A stretch of 41,083 bases of DNA from Prevotella sp. (GTDB lineage: Bacteria; Bacteroidota; Bacteroidia; Bacteroidales; Bacteroidaceae): contig JAEEPZ010000024.1 in assembly GCA_016285055.1 (NCBI GenBank), forward strand, positions 1 to 41,083. The letters are read 5' to 3'. The notes under the pieces were generated by a model. It made no database searches. It worked only from the letters and a program-made list of their open reading frames with translations, and was not told the DNA's origin. Made by a program: the position numbers and the translations under genes. Shown piece after piece: positions 17,456-26,652 of this stretch; position 1 is the stretch's first letter, and every line of letters starts with the position of its first letter.

Positions 17456-18294
17456 GCAATTTCATTGTAAGAACGATAACTGGCGTGATATTTGTCACCG
17501 CCATCGTAGTCAGCTTCCTCAACCCCGTGGCGATGGTGTTTCTGTTCTCATTGGTCACAGGCATGACCGTCTGGGAGTTTGCCGGACTGGTCAACCAACG
17601 CGAGAACGTGCAGGTCAACCAATTTATCTGCAGCGTGGCCGGCGTGCTGTTCTTCCTGGCCATGGCCGTGCATGCACGGGGACTTGACACGCTCAACCTG
17701 GCCTTCATCCCGTGGCTGGCCACCATCATCTACCTCATCGTGGCCGAGCTCTATCTGAAGGCCAAGGATCCCATCGTCAACTGGGCCTATACGATGATGT
17801 CGCAGCTATATATCGCTTTGCCGTTCTCGCTGCTCAACATCCTGGCTTTCCAGTTCACCAACAGCGACGTGCCCTGGCTGCTGCCCCTCTCGGTGTTCAT
17901 CTTCCTCTGGGTCAACGACAGCGGCGCCTACTGCACCGGCTCGCTCATAGGCCGTCACAAGCTCTTCCCCCGCGTGTCGCCGGGCAAGTCGTGGGAAGGC
18001 AGCATCGGCGGTGGCGTCTTCGTCCTCATCGCTGCGTGGCTCATCTCTTTTATCACCACCCAAAAGGGCATCATCACCAATCTCACCACCCTGCAGTGGA
18101 TGGGCATGGGGCTGGTCGTCGTCATCTTCGGCACCTGGGGCGACCTCATCGAGAGCCTCTTCAAGCGCACCCTTGGCATCAAGGACAGCGGCAACATCCT
18201 GCCGGGTCATGGCGGTATGCTCGACCGCTTCGACTCCTCGCTCCTGGCCATCCCAGCCGTCGTGGTCTACCTCTTCACCCTCGCTTTGCTGTGA
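17452..18294 (+). CDS. cdsA: Phosphatidate cytidylyltransferase CdsA
   Basis: A 280-aa polytopic membrane enzyme that makes CDP-diacylglycerol from phosphatidate and CTP, the branch point for phospholipid synthesis. Multiple hydrophobic segments start at the N terminus (GVIFVTAIVVSFLNPVAMVF). The CDS signature is clear in the C-terminal third: NDSGAYCTGSLIGRHKLFP, SPGKSWEGSIGG, GDLIESLFKR, KDSGNILPGHGGMLDRFDS. It shares ATGA with the ftsH stop, implying translational coupling. Confidence 0.95.
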   Translation: MSNFIVRTITGVIFVTAIVVSFLNPVAMVFLFSLVTGMTVWEFAGLVNQRENVQVNQFICSVAGVLFFLAMAVHARGLDTLNLAFIPWLATIIYLIVAELYLKAKDPIVNWAYTMMSQLYIALPFSLLNILAFQFTNSDVPWLLPLSVFIFLWVNDSGAYCTGSLIGRHKLFPRVSPGKSWEGSIGGGVFVLIAAWLISFITTQKGIITNLTTLQWMGMGLVVVIFGTWGDLIESLFKRTLGIKDSGNILPGHGGMLDRFDSSLLAIPAVVVYLFTLALL

Positions 18295-18341
18295 TAAAAA
18301 GCCCTATTTCTCAAATTCCCGATAAAAAAGAGAGAAAAAAG

Positions 18342-18373
18342 TTTGGTGGTTTCGCGGAAAAGCAGTACCTTTG
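18342..18373 (+). promoter_or_regulatory. Promoter of the tRNA-Leu/tRNA-Val pair
   Basis: TTTG (18342-18345) and TACCTTTG (18366-18373) with 20 bases between match the Bacteroidetes consensus. Transcription would begin shortly before tRNA-Leu. Confidence 0.8.
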
Positions 18374-18414
18374 CACCCGCAAAAAGGCCAAGAGGCCGCA
18401 AAAAGCCTTTTGAG

Positions 18415-18496
18415 GCGCCTGTGGCGGAATTGGTAGACGCGCCAGACTTAGGATCTGGTTTCTCACGAAGTGCAGGTTCGAGTCCTGTCAGGCGCA
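18415..18496 (+). tRNA. tRNA-Leu (anticodon TAG)
   Basis: Acceptor GCGCCTG pairs with CAGGCGC. The anticodon arm is CCAGA-CTTAGGA-TCTGG with anticodon TAG. A long variable arm (TTTCTCACGAAGT) marks class II leucine tRNA, and the T-loop is GGTTCGAGTCC. CCA is not encoded. Confidence 0.95.
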
Positions 18497-18506
18497 CAAA
18501 CAACAA

Positions 18507-18580
18507 GTCGGCATAGCTCAGCTGGTTAGAGTATCACCTTGACATGGTGGGGGTCCTTGGTTCGAGTCCAAGTGTCGACA
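18507..18580 (+). tRNA. tRNA-Val (anticodon GAC)
   Basis: Acceptor GTCGGCA pairs with TGTCGAC (one G-T wobble). The anticodon arm is TCACC-TTGACAT-GGTGG with anticodon GAC, and the T-arm is CTTGGTTCGAGTCCAAG. It lies 10 bases after tRNA-Leu and shares its promoter. Confidence 0.95.
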
Positions 18581-18591
18581 CGAAATTAATC

Positions 18592-18632
18592 TCCAAGTAG
18601 TTAATAATCAACTACTTGGATATTTTCTTCTT
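18592..18632 (+). terminator. Terminator of the tRNA pair
   Basis: A perfect 11-bp stem, TCCAAGTAGTT (18592-18602) and AACTACTTGGA (18610-18620), with a 7-base loop is followed by TATTTTCTTCTTT. Between this and the promoter at 18843 no gene was recognised. Confidence 0.85.
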
Positions 18633-18842
18633 TGTTGCTTGGCGTGTTTTTGGCGTATTGGATAAATATTCGCGTATTTTAGCATATCAGTTCCCCTGTT
18701 ATCATGCTCTCCGAAGGTATCACAGCGTTCGTCTCACTGGGTATCACAGACTCCAAATTGTAATAAAAGCCGAGATTATGGTTCCAGAGAGAAAGGAACC
18801 ATTCTTTGCAGAATTGTTATTGCTGCAATCAAAATTGGGTTG

Positions 18843-18850
18843 TACCTTTG
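18843..18850 (+). promoter_or_regulatory. Promoter -7 element of the GIY-YIG gene
   Basis: TACCTTTG lies 31 bases before the ATG at 18881, which supports that start over the in-frame ATG at 18806. Confidence 0.65.
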
Positions 18851-18880
18851 CACTCGCTAATAAAAAATATGGTCAGTATA

Positions 18881-19375
18881 ATGAACAGAAAGTATTTACA
18901 AGCCCAAGGCTTCGAAGGGTTCAAGACAATGAGCGAGTTGATGGATGGTGCAAGGACACAGATTCCTTCCCAGAAGGGTGTTTATGTCGTGCTCCGTGAG
19001 AGCGATTTAGCCCCACAATTCCTGACCGAAGGAACTGGCGGCTTCTTCAAGGGGAAGAACCCGAACGTCTCTATTCCTGAGCTGAAAGCCAATTGGGTGG
19101 AAGGCACGCCCGTCGTTTATATCGGCAAAGCCGGTGGTGCAGGTTGTTCAGCCACGCTACAGAAACGATTAGGCCAATACTTGCGCTTCTGACAGGGCGC
19201 AAACATTGGTCATTGGGGCGGCCGCTACATCTGGCAGTTAGCCGATTCAAGAGACCTGGTCGTCTGCTGGAAGCCCTTGACCAATGAAGAGCCTCGTGAG
19301 GTGGAGCACCGAATGATTGCAGACTTCAAAGCCACCCATACAGGTAAAAGGCCTTTTGCAAATCTGAAGGACTAA
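18881..19375 (+). pseudogene. GIY-YIG nuclease-like protein interrupted by an in-frame TGA
   Basis: The reading frame encodes 102 residues ending LQKRLGQYLRF, a TGA at 19190-19192, then continues in the same frame for 61 further codons (QGANIGHWGGRYIWQL to PFANLKD) to a TAA at 19375. GVYVVL and VVYIGKAGG resemble the GIY and YIG halves of the GIY-YIG nuclease fold, and the Arg in KRLGQY could be the catalytic one. A one-base change GGA to TGA would restore Gly and an uninterrupted 164-aa protein. No frame change is needed, so this is best read as a nonsense-inactivated gene. The 102-aa product could persist but lacks the C-terminal third. Specific role unknown; families of this fold act in DNA repair, restriction or mobile elements. 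Confidence 0.65.
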
Positions 19376-19395
19376 AGGGGTTTGTCTTATAACGA

Positions 19396-19560
19396 TTATA
19401 AAGACTTTTGTAACATATTAAACAGCTGCTCCAAAGTATCTGCCCCTCTTTTCGCTTCATCCAGCCTCCTGCACATTTCTTCTGCAACATCTGGCGTATA
19501 CATGTTGCGAAACTGCTTTTTTTTACTTTCAATAAACATTTCCTTCTCTACGTCATTCAT
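19396..19560 (-). CDS. Small protein of 54 aa, unknown function
   Basis: The minus strand encodes 54 residues beginning MNDVEKEMFIESKKKQF and ending QLFNMLQKSL. It is highly charged and probably helical. The ATG at 19560 is preceded by AAGGAG at a fitting distance, and a TACCTTTG promoter points at it from 19684-19691. It is transcribed divergently from the ATPase genes and could be regulatory or part of that cassette. No family was recognised. Reality rests on the ribosome-binding site, the promoter and the protein-like composition. Confidence 0.55.
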   Translation of the reverse strand: MNDVEKEMFIESKKKQFRNMYTPDVAEEMCRRLDEAKRGADTLEQLFNMLQKSL

Positions 19561-19683
19561 AGTATTATTCTCCTTTGTCTTGTTCGTTTGATATTATTGC
19601 TGGTTTAAAACCAACTTATCTCGTTATGTAGGTGATTATGGTCGTGCCTACTTTCTGACTAGTATGAATTCGCAAAAACGATG

Positions 19684-19691
19684 CAAAGGTA
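19684..19691 (-). promoter_or_regulatory. Promoter -7 element for the 54-aa gene
   Basis: TACCTTTG on the minus strand, about 124 bases before the ATG at 19560. The 19561-19821 gap is otherwise non-coding and holds divergent promoters. Confidence 0.5.
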
Positions 19692-19785
19692 CGAAAAAAC
19701 TTCCAACTGAAGCCTTGAAATATTAAAAATGATTATATTCAAGTCATTTGTTAACAATTTCAACCTTGTTTTCGTAAATAATGTG

Positions 19786-19793
19786 TAACTTTG
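19786..19793 (+). promoter_or_regulatory. Promoter -7 element of the ATPase cassette
   Basis: TAACTTTG lies 28 bases before the ATG at 19822, with CTTG about 17 bases upstream as a weak -33. It would drive the 19822 and 23708 genes. Confidence 0.65.
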
Positions 19794-19821
19794 CGCTATC
19801 CTAAAAATATTAAACTGATTT

Positions 19822-22800
19822 ATGTTAGATTTGCTAAAACAAGATGCTCATGTAGGCGATTCTCTGAATTTGTATCTTACCACAGGTAATTCTTTGAGGG
19901 GTACTATTCTTGAAATAGGTGAAACCTTTTTACTTCTGGATGTAGATGGCGTGAGAAGGCGCTATTTCCCTCAATTAATAGGAGGATGGGATGTCGTAAA
20001 TGAAACTTCTCAAATGGAAACTCCCCCAAAACCTACAGAACAGTCAGCGGATGGAGATGAGCAAAATAATGAAGAAAGTAACGAAGATGATAATAATGAC
20101 ATCCTAATCTCATTGTTCGATAGTATCTACGAGAATGAGCATATAGCCATGTCCACAACCATAATAACTAATGCTGTCGTAGAGAAAGTATCTCCAACTG
20201 GAGTTAGTGTTATTTCTGATAGTGGGGAGAAATTTATATGCCACAAAGGGTTTATGGTTGGTTTTTCTCGAGCAAATTGTACTCCAGGAAAGCGTCTGTT
20301 CTGTGGTACAGTAAACACTAGTGGACCACAAAAGGGAATATGCTTTCAGTCTGTTTTGCAGATGTCTTTTGAGGAAATGAGAGAACGGTTTATTATTGCA
20401 ATCTCATCCAAGCCAGCACCCCGTAAACCGATTATCAATTCCGTTATTTCCTATTTTAGAAAGAATTACAGTGGTAAACCAACAAAAAAAATCATTGCAG
20501 ATATCCGTACCAAGTTGAATTTGTTGGGGAATACTGGTAAAGTTGGAAATACGCAATTAGATAAGTATATATCATTTAAGCAATATGGCAAAGCGTTTGA
20601 CCTTATTGAGCGTGAAATAAGTTCGTCCGAAGACGAGAAACAAAAATCGGCATTATTGTTAAGGAAAGCTCAATTATATTCTTCCTTAAAAGATCATGAA
20701 AATGCAATATCTGCATATCGTGAATTAATATCTTTCAACGAAAGTATTAATTCCCCTTCAAAGAATCTTAGTCATCTCTACACAGAATTGGCAAGACTCT
20801 TATTCCTTACAGGAGACATTGAGCAGGCAGAAAGTGCAAGAAGTATTGCATTAATGCTTAATCCACAAAATTCAATCGCAAAGAAGATTGGTGGATTGGA
20901 CAATAGCAAAGGCAACAACGAAGAGAATACTTTAGAAAATGTCAAAACATTACCCCAAGAAGATGAACAGAACTGCCAAACGGTAAAGTTCACAGACAAG
21001 AGCTTAATTGATGATGACATTGACAAACATGCGTTTACTGATTCAGAAATAGTATCGTTAAATGGTGAAGTGACAAACGAAATAGCAACTCGTTTGTTAG
21101 AAAGTGCGAGTGCATCTGAAGATTACAACCGCCATATTGAAGCGGCAAAAGCCTTAAAGAATTTGCCTATAGGTAGTTATGATATTCAAGATCTGGAAGA
21201 TACTATTACCAACTACTCGATATGCAAATGTAATTCATTGTTCAACTCGTATAAGAAAGTAGTTTTTGAGAGTGATTCATTAAAGAGTATTTCTATCGAG
21301 CAACTGAATAGAATAAAAGATAGTGCTATTTGTTATTCTCTTGAAACCATAGAAAATATTTTAGACGAAGATGAAGATACAGCAACAAAACTGTTGCTAA
21401 ATTGTCTTTTGCTTGAATTGTCCTCAATATACATTACTCAAAAGAAATCGAAGGTTTCTGTTTTGGATGTATTGGCTTTTTCATTAGACGGTCTGATTAC
21501 GTTTGTTATGAGTTATAAAGAAAGCCTACTTGTGGCCAATCTTTTTGTAAAATTGGTAAACTATTCATTGCAATGTCGGAATCTGTGGGAAAAACTTATT
21601 CTTAAATCAAATCAATTTGTCACCTTTGTTTCTTATATTCAAGACAGTAAAGTAATAAAGCAAGATATTATTAATATAACGCCGCCTCTTAAGAAGCGTG
21701 ATGTCAATGATATTAATTACGTGGATATTTTGAGGAGGCACGAGTCTAATCGCATCAAAGTGTCAATCCAACAATTGAGAAAGATAAAAAACACTGATTT
21801 TGATATTTCTTCAATTACCCTATTACAAAAGAGGATTAGTTCTATCGTAGGTGAGAAGCGGCTCCGCTTTTTTAGTGATACAGATAGAAAGAGTCTGGTA
21901 AACATTCAACATTTAATATCTTTGCTATCATTATATCAAAAAAAGAATGAGGACGAAAGAAAAGACATAATAGCAAATGTGTTTTTAGTGATTGATGAAA
22001 TGCTTAGATGGAATAGTGGTGAAACTGCAACCAAGATAGGAAGATTCTATTTTTACCCCTTGCTTTCATCATGGAAAGAATCTATATCAAGATTAAATGC
22101 AAAAGAGGAATACAAGGATAGTTGTTTACTCACATTAGAAATGGATTCTCCTTATTATATTGCTAATGGAGATAGCAGCAAAAGTATTACTGCTATAGTA
22201 TACAATAATAGTAACCTAATATCAGAAGGGTATAAATTGGCCATTTGGATTGGGGATAACAGAAAAGATAGCATCTTTAAAAGTGATGATAGGTACATCC
22301 TGCCGAATTCTAATGTTCCAATTAGCATTTTGATTCCGCAAGAGAAGTGGGGAGAACTGAAAACATATGAGTTAAATTTTGCTGTAAGTTCTAGATATCA
22401 AGGAAAGTGGTCAAATGCAGAATTCTTAAGTGCGACTATTACAAGCAAAAGAGATATTTCATTTAAGAAAGGAGAACAGAAATGGCGCGATAGTGGTAAT
22501 CCGCCTGTTGAAATGTTTAAAGGACGTGATGGTATTGTTAATGAATTGAAAGAACAATACTGTTCTCAAAACAGACGCTACTCTTATGTGCTATATGGAC
22601 TTTCAAGAACAGGAAAGAGCACTATTTTACATTATTTGAAAAGAGCGATTGAAGGTGTTGAGATAGAAGGCACAAACTCAACGAAAGTTGTACTGCCCTT
22701 GTTTGTCGACTTAGGCGATATTTATGGTAATGTCAATAGTAGTGAAAAATTTTGGAAACTGTTTATAAAGAATATATATAATGACACTACTGACTTTATT

Positions 22801-23727
22801 AAAAAATATAAGCCAGGGATTAATATAGAAAAGCCAGAAGATTTTAGTCAATATATCATGGATATGGATAAATTAAATATCCATCCACTATTTATGCTTG
22901 ACGAATTTTCATTCATGCAAGATATAATAAATAAAGGGTATATTAACTCTGCTTTTTTGCAATATATGCGCACAATATCTGCTGATAAGGATCTTGCTAG
23001 CTTCCTTTTTGCTGGAACATATGATATAAAGAAACTCATTCATGATTCTAAGTATAATATTTCTGGTGCTTTTACATATTTAAGAGAGCCAGACAAGCCT
23101 TTATTTGAAATATCAAGTGACGCGGCGGAAGAGTTGATAAATATGATGCAAGGGCAATTGGATTTTTCTCCAGCTGCTACGCGAGAAATACATCGCTTAA
23201 CAGGAGATGTACCTTTCTGGATTCAGAAAATATGTCTAAATTGCGCTTTTTATGGGGTTGACAACAATAAACCTGATATAGGTATTCAGGATTTAGAAGC
23301 TGTCGTTTGTAAAATGACAGAAGAACTAAGTAAACCTTCAAAGAAGACAGACTCTATTCCAACTTTAACGGATGGGAACTTCAGCCAAACACAGATTCTT
23401 GATACAGACTCTGAAGAGATGAAAATAGTTCTTACTAGTATTTCATTCTTAATGAAAGAGTTAGACGCTAAAGAAGGTGTAACCTATGAGCAAATTAAAG
23501 CATTATGGGCTGAATATAACACCGATATATCTAATTATAATATAAAAGAGGCCTTGGATGCTCTTTGTGAAAGAAAGACGTTAACATTTGAAGACATTGA
23601 AAATATGCGTTATTATAGATTCTCTTTAGATTTATTTAGACGCTGGTGGCTTCATAAGCATTTTGTTTTTGAATTACAATTATCATCATTTAAAAAGAAT
23701 AGCAAAAATGAACACTTTACCTTTTAG
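19822..23727 (+). CDS. Large multidomain P-loop (STAND-like) ATPase with beta-barrel and TPR-like regions
   Basis: A 1301-aa soluble protein of unknown specific function. In order: a small beta-rich domain at 1-60 (LRGTILEIGETFLLLDVDG), an acidic Asn/Glu linker, a second beta-rich domain about 112-175, a TPR-like stretch about 250-350 (EKQKSALLLRKAQLYSSLKD), a long helical region to about 760, a beta-sandwich-like region about 770-890, and an ATPase module from FKGRDG near 899. The P-loop is GLSRTGKST at 926-934, Walker B LFMLDEF has Asp1027-Glu1028, and FLFAGTYD suggests a sensor strand. The end looks like a winged helix (YEQIKALWAEYN, RRWWLHKHF). The GRD start followed by a P-loop resembles archaeal-type/STAND ATPases, common in signalling and phage defence. 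It is far more AT-rich than the flanking housekeeping genes and overlaps the next gene by 20 bases. Confidence 0.75.
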   Translation: MLDLLKQDAHVGDSLNLYLTTGNSLRGTILEIGETFLLLDVDGVRRRYFPQLIGGWDVVNETSQMETPPKPTEQSADGDEQNNEESNEDDNNDILISLFDSIYENEHIAMSTTIITNAVVEKVSPTGVSVISDSGEKFICHKGFMVGFSRANCTPGKRLFCGTVNTSGPQKGICFQSVLQMSFEEMRERFIIAISSKPAPRKPIINSVISYFRKNYSGKPTKKIIADIRTKLNLLGNTGKVGNTQLDKYISFKQYGKAFDLIEREISSSEDEKQKSALLLRKAQLYSSLKDHENAISAYRELISFNESINSPSKNLSHLYTELARLLFLTGDIEQAESARSIALMLNPQNSIAKKIGGLDNSKGNNEENTLENVKTLPQEDEQNCQTVKFTDKSLIDDDIDKHAFTDSEIVSLNGEVTNEIATRLLESASASEDYNRHIEAAKALKNLPIGSYDIQDLEDTITNYSICKCNSLFNSYKKVVFESDSLKSISIEQLNRIKDSAICYSLETIENILDEDEDTATKLLLNCLLLELSSIYITQKKSKVSVLDVLAFSLDGLITFVMSYKESLLVANLFVKLVNYSLQCRNLWEKLILKSNQFVTFVSYIQDSKVIKQDIINITPPLKKRDVNDINYVDILRRHESNRIKVSIQQLRKIKNTDFDISSITLLQKRISSIVGEKRLRFFSDTDRKSLVNIQHLISLLSLYQKKNEDERKDIIANVFLVIDEMLRWNSGETATKIGRFYFYPLLSSWKESISRLNAKEEYKDSCLLTLEMDSPYYIANGDSSKSITAIVYNNSNLISEGYKLAIWIGDNRKDSIFKSDDRYILPNSNVPISILIPQEKWGELKTYELNFAVSSRYQGKWSNAEFLSATITSKRDISFKKGEQKWRDSGNPPVEMFKGRDGIVNELKEQYCSQNRRYSYVLYGLSRTGKSTILHYLKRAIEGVEIEGTNSTKVVLPLFVDLGDIYGNVNSSEKFWKLFIKNIYNDTTDFIKKYKPGINIEKPEDFSQYIMDMDKLNIHPLFMLDEFSFMQDIINKGYINSAFLQYMRTISADKDLASFLFAGTYDIKKLIHDSKYNISGAFTYLREPDKPLFEISSDAAEELINMMQGQLDFSPAATREIHRLTGDVPFWIQKICLNCAFYGVDNNKPDIGIQDLEAVVCKMTEELSKPSKKTDSIPTLTDGNFSQTQILDTDSEEMKIVLTSISFLMKELDAKEGVTYEQIKALWAEYNTDISNYNIKEALDALCERKTLTFEDIENMRYYRFSLDLFRRWWLHKHFVFELQLSSFKKNSKNEHFTF

Positions 23728-25531
23728 AGCAAATCATGAAATTAAAGATCCTAAAATTCTGTTTGGGAGGAAGGAAGAATTGCAAAAATTGTGCGATTTT
23801 GCAGAGGGCTTACATCAAATCGAGGTAATTGGCGCTAGAAGATTTGGTAAGACCTGTTTGATAAAAAGTTTTATCACATTGCGAAAAGAAAATGTAAATT
23901 GTAATTCATACCCATTATATGTTGATGTTAGTTCTGACGACATCAAAGGAACACTAAATATCTATCGGTATTTAACCTCACAATTGGTGGCAAATCTACT
24001 AAATGATGGATATATCGAAGAAGGAGTGTTGACAATAGACGACTTCAATATTATCCCAAACAAGAATTGGAAAAAAGTATTCAAGCAATTAGGCGCAGTA
24101 GAAGATGAAATTGATCAGATAGGGATATTTGACGAGGCAATAGAATTGTTTTCGCGACAACTTGGACAAACCATTTTGTTAATCTTTGATGAATATGAAA
24201 GAACGGTAGATGCATTTGATAGCATAGATGGGCTTAGGCACATACGTAAGATGACAAATGATTCTAATTCCTTGTCTTTTTGGATTGTAGGTGCATCACC
24301 ATGGAAAAAATTCATTCTAGATTGTAGTCAAGACGTTCGGGGTTCTGGCGTTTTCAATGGAATTACATTTAACGTGGATGTTTGTCCATTAAAAAAAGAT
24401 GATTTCCATAATATGTGGAGCTATGAATGTAGTTTAATAGCAGATGACACTAAGCGGAAGTATTTGGAATCATTATGGGAAAAGGTATTTGCTTCATCTG
24501 GTGGTGTCCCATGTTTTGCAAAAGAAATAGGTGGCTTTACATATATAGAAGGTAATTATCCTCAGTATTATCGTTTAAAAAACCATTTTGTAGAGTTAGA
24601 GAAGAACCTAACTGATAGTGAGATTAGGTGTATCCGAAAGCTTTCGATTTCTCCTCAAGAGTATACTGAATCGGAGAAACCAGACTCTGTCGTGACACTG
24701 GAGCAATATGGCTTAATTTGCACAGACGAAAATAATAAGTATTATGTTGCATCTCGTTTTTTCGCAGATTACATCAGAGCTGGGGTGTACGAAGAGAAAT
24801 TGTATCAAGAAGAAGGAATCTCTATAGAGGCAATTGTAAAAGAAATAATAACAGTTATCTACAAAATCAATGACAAATATAAAAGCCAATATGGAAAATT
24901 TATGTTTGACCCAGCAAATAATACGACATTATTATATCAGGCTTTGAGTACTAAATGCGATAGTTCTGAGAAAGCTCCCAATTTTGTCAACTCAATATAT
25001 TTGCTATACTGGGAAGGGGCAAAAGAAAACGGAAGAGCAGGTGAAAAGCTACCAGAATATTTCAGAAAGACTATGTTTAGAAAGTCCATGGACAGAATTC
25101 GCCATATTTTTGGGAAAGCTCATCAACAAGATAAACTTGATACAAATTATGACCAAATTGATAAGATCTCGGCTCTACAATTTATTATTGGAGATTCTAT
25201 TGAGCCGCAAAGCCCTTCGGATTGGTTGTACTTCCAAGAGCGTATGCTAATTCTCTTTTTGCAGGAACTCAAAGATTTGGATGATAGCATTGGTAAAGAA
25301 CTACAAGATGGAGCCTTATTTAATGGTGTTATTGTTGAAGTGGAAAATAAAGGAACAATATTCAAAAACATCAAATACAGATACTGGTCTATGCCCTTAA
25401 GACCATATAGGTGTTATCTCGATTCTTTTTGTAATGGAGAGGAAGTCTGTTTTACAGCCAAGAAAGTAATGGATCCAAATGATCCTTCAAAGTCATATTG
25501 GATGGCGAAGGATGTGCAAAAAAGAAATTGA
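23708..25531 (+). CDS. Second P-loop (STAND/archaeal-type) ATPase
   Basis: A 607-aa ATPase starting 20 bases before the upstream stop, so translation is probably coupled. ILFGRKEELQKLCDF precedes the P-loop GARRFGKTC at 42-50; Walker B is LLIFDEYE with Asp161-Glu162; SFWIVGAS resembles a sensor-1 strand. A winged-helix-like part follows (VVTLEQYGLICTDENNKYYV), then a helical region of no recognised family (about 380-540). The last 70 residues (FNGVIVEVENKGTIF, GEEVCFTAKKV) suggest a small beta-barrel of OB or cold-shock type. The ATPase core is the same class as that of the upstream protein, so the two may form a hetero-oligomer. The ATG at 23708 was preferred over 23663 because it begins the conserved region. 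AT-rich like its neighbours. Confidence 0.75.
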   Translation: MNTLPFRANHEIKDPKILFGRKEELQKLCDFAEGLHQIEVIGARRFGKTCLIKSFITLRKENVNCNSYPLYVDVSSDDIKGTLNIYRYLTSQLVANLLNDGYIEEGVLTIDDFNIIPNKNWKKVFKQLGAVEDEIDQIGIFDEAIELFSRQLGQTILLIFDEYERTVDAFDSIDGLRHIRKMTNDSNSLSFWIVGASPWKKFILDCSQDVRGSGVFNGITFNVDVCPLKKDDFHNMWSYECSLIADDTKRKYLESLWEKVFASSGGVPCFAKEIGGFTYIEGNYPQYYRLKNHFVELEKNLTDSEIRCIRKLSISPQEYTESEKPDSVVTLEQYGLICTDENNKYYVASRFFADYIRAGVYEEKLYQEEGISIEAIVKEIITVIYKINDKYKSQYGKFMFDPANNTTLLYQALSTKCDSSEKAPNFVNSIYLLYWEGAKENGRAGEKLPEYFRKTMFRKSMDRIRHIFGKAHQQDKLDTNYDQIDKISALQFIIGDSIEPQSPSDWLYFQERMLILFLQELKDLDDSIGKELQDGALFNGVIVEVENKGTIFKNIKYRYWSMPLRPYRCYLDSFCNGEEVCFTAKKVMDPNDPSKSYWMAKDVQKRN

Positions 25532-25625
25532 TTCCACGGGAAATAATTGCATCCGTAATACGCAGATTTGTATTGAAGAACTATGCCTTAATCAAATATT
25601 AGTAGTTTTTCTGCGCAGCAAAGTT

Positions 25626-26618
25626 ATGACAAAAAATAAAAAGACAGCGATGCGTGAGGGACAAGATAAGTTTGCTCGCCTCATGCGATTAGACCAATTG
25701 CTCCGCTTCCCAGAAGGGTGTACGTTAAACGAAATTTTGACAGACACTCAAATTGACGACATTAGTGAGCGCCAACTTCGGGACAATTTGAAAGAATTGG
25801 AGGAGAAATATGGCGCAGTCTTTGAAACTGGACTACATAGAGGCAGGGAGAGACTGTGGAGATATAAGGACACGACCTTTTCTATTATGCAACAAACCTC
25901 TCAAGATATGGAGGTTATCCGTCAGTCTCTTGAGAATCTGAATCTCTTTAAAGGCGATCCACGTTATGACATGCTCAGATTCTATCTAATGGGACTACAG
26001 AAAGGAATCTCTGAAACAGGTCTCAATTTCATGTCCTTTGACAACAATAATGAAGTCGCAGGCCTTGACTACGTGGAGTCAATCCTCGAAGCTATTACCC
26101 ACAAATATCCCTTGAAAATGTGGTATAAACCGTTCAATAAGGATGAGTTTGCAGGCAATATCCACCCCTATCATCTCCGGCAATATAATCGGAGATGGTT
26201 TGTATTCGCATACTCAGAGGACAGAATGGAAATACAAAATTATCCGCTTGACAGAATTGTCAGGTTAGAGCATTTAAGCAAACCATACATTGAAACTGAT
26301 GTTGATTTTGAAGAATACTTTGACGATATTGTCGGTGTTTCTAACTACAAAGGCCGCCCTGTGGAAAAGGTTGTGCTGAAAGTAAGCAATAAAAGTATTG
26401 ACTATATTAGAACCAAACCCCTACATTGGTCTCAGACAGAACTTAAAGAGTTAGAAACTGAGAGCGATGCATTCTTCCAATTGAAACTCAAAATCAACAC
26501 TGAATTGGAGATGCTTTTGTTCTCCTATAGCGATGCCATTGAAGTTATAGAACCATTATGGCTAAGAGAGAAATTTGCAGAAAAAGCAAAAAGGTTGTGT
26601 GATATGTACAAAGTGTGA
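25626..26618 (+). CDS. WYL-domain transcriptional regulator
   Basis: A 330-aa protein with an N-terminal winged helix (RLDQLLRFPEGCTLNEIL, SERQLRDNLKELEEKYG) and a WYL domain (about 150-240: YPLKMWYKPF, IHPYHLRQYNRRWFVFAYS, PLDRIVRLEHL). The C-terminal part (PLWLREKFAEKAKRL) is typical for the family. WYL proteins bind ligands, often nucleic-acid derived, and commonly regulate defence operons. It lies 94 bases after the ATPase pair in the same direction and shares its AT-rich composition, so control of the cassette is plausible but inferred. The ATG at 25626 was chosen; an in-frame ATG at 25479 would overlap the previous gene and adds unrelated sequence. Confidence 0.88.
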   Translation: MTKNKKTAMREGQDKFARLMRLDQLLRFPEGCTLNEILTDTQIDDISERQLRDNLKELEEKYGAVFETGLHRGRERLWRYKDTTFSIMQQTSQDMEVIRQSLENLNLFKGDPRYDMLRFYLMGLQKGISETGLNFMSFDNNNEVAGLDYVESILEAITHKYPLKMWYKPFNKDEFAGNIHPYHLRQYNRRWFVFAYSEDRMEIQNYPLDRIVRLEHLSKPYIETDVDFEEYFDDIVGVSNYKGRPVEKVVLKVSNKSIDYIRTKPLHWSQTELKELETESDAFFQLKLKINTELEMLLFSYSDAIEVIEPLWLREKFAEKAKRLCDMYKV

Positions 26619-26652
26619 AGTAATTCTTCATAGTTGTGCGATTTTTTCATAG

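Noticed and set aside
18621..18842. Integrase remnant or attachment site after tRNA-Val
   Set aside because: A short minus-strand frame ending KTRQATKKKISK is visible, but no recombinase motif, and no second copy of the tRNA 3' end was found in the window.
19190..19192. TGA in the GIY-YIG-like gene as selenocysteine
   Set aside because: No selenocysteine insertion hairpin or selenoprotein family resemblance; a GGA to TGA substitution explains it more simply.
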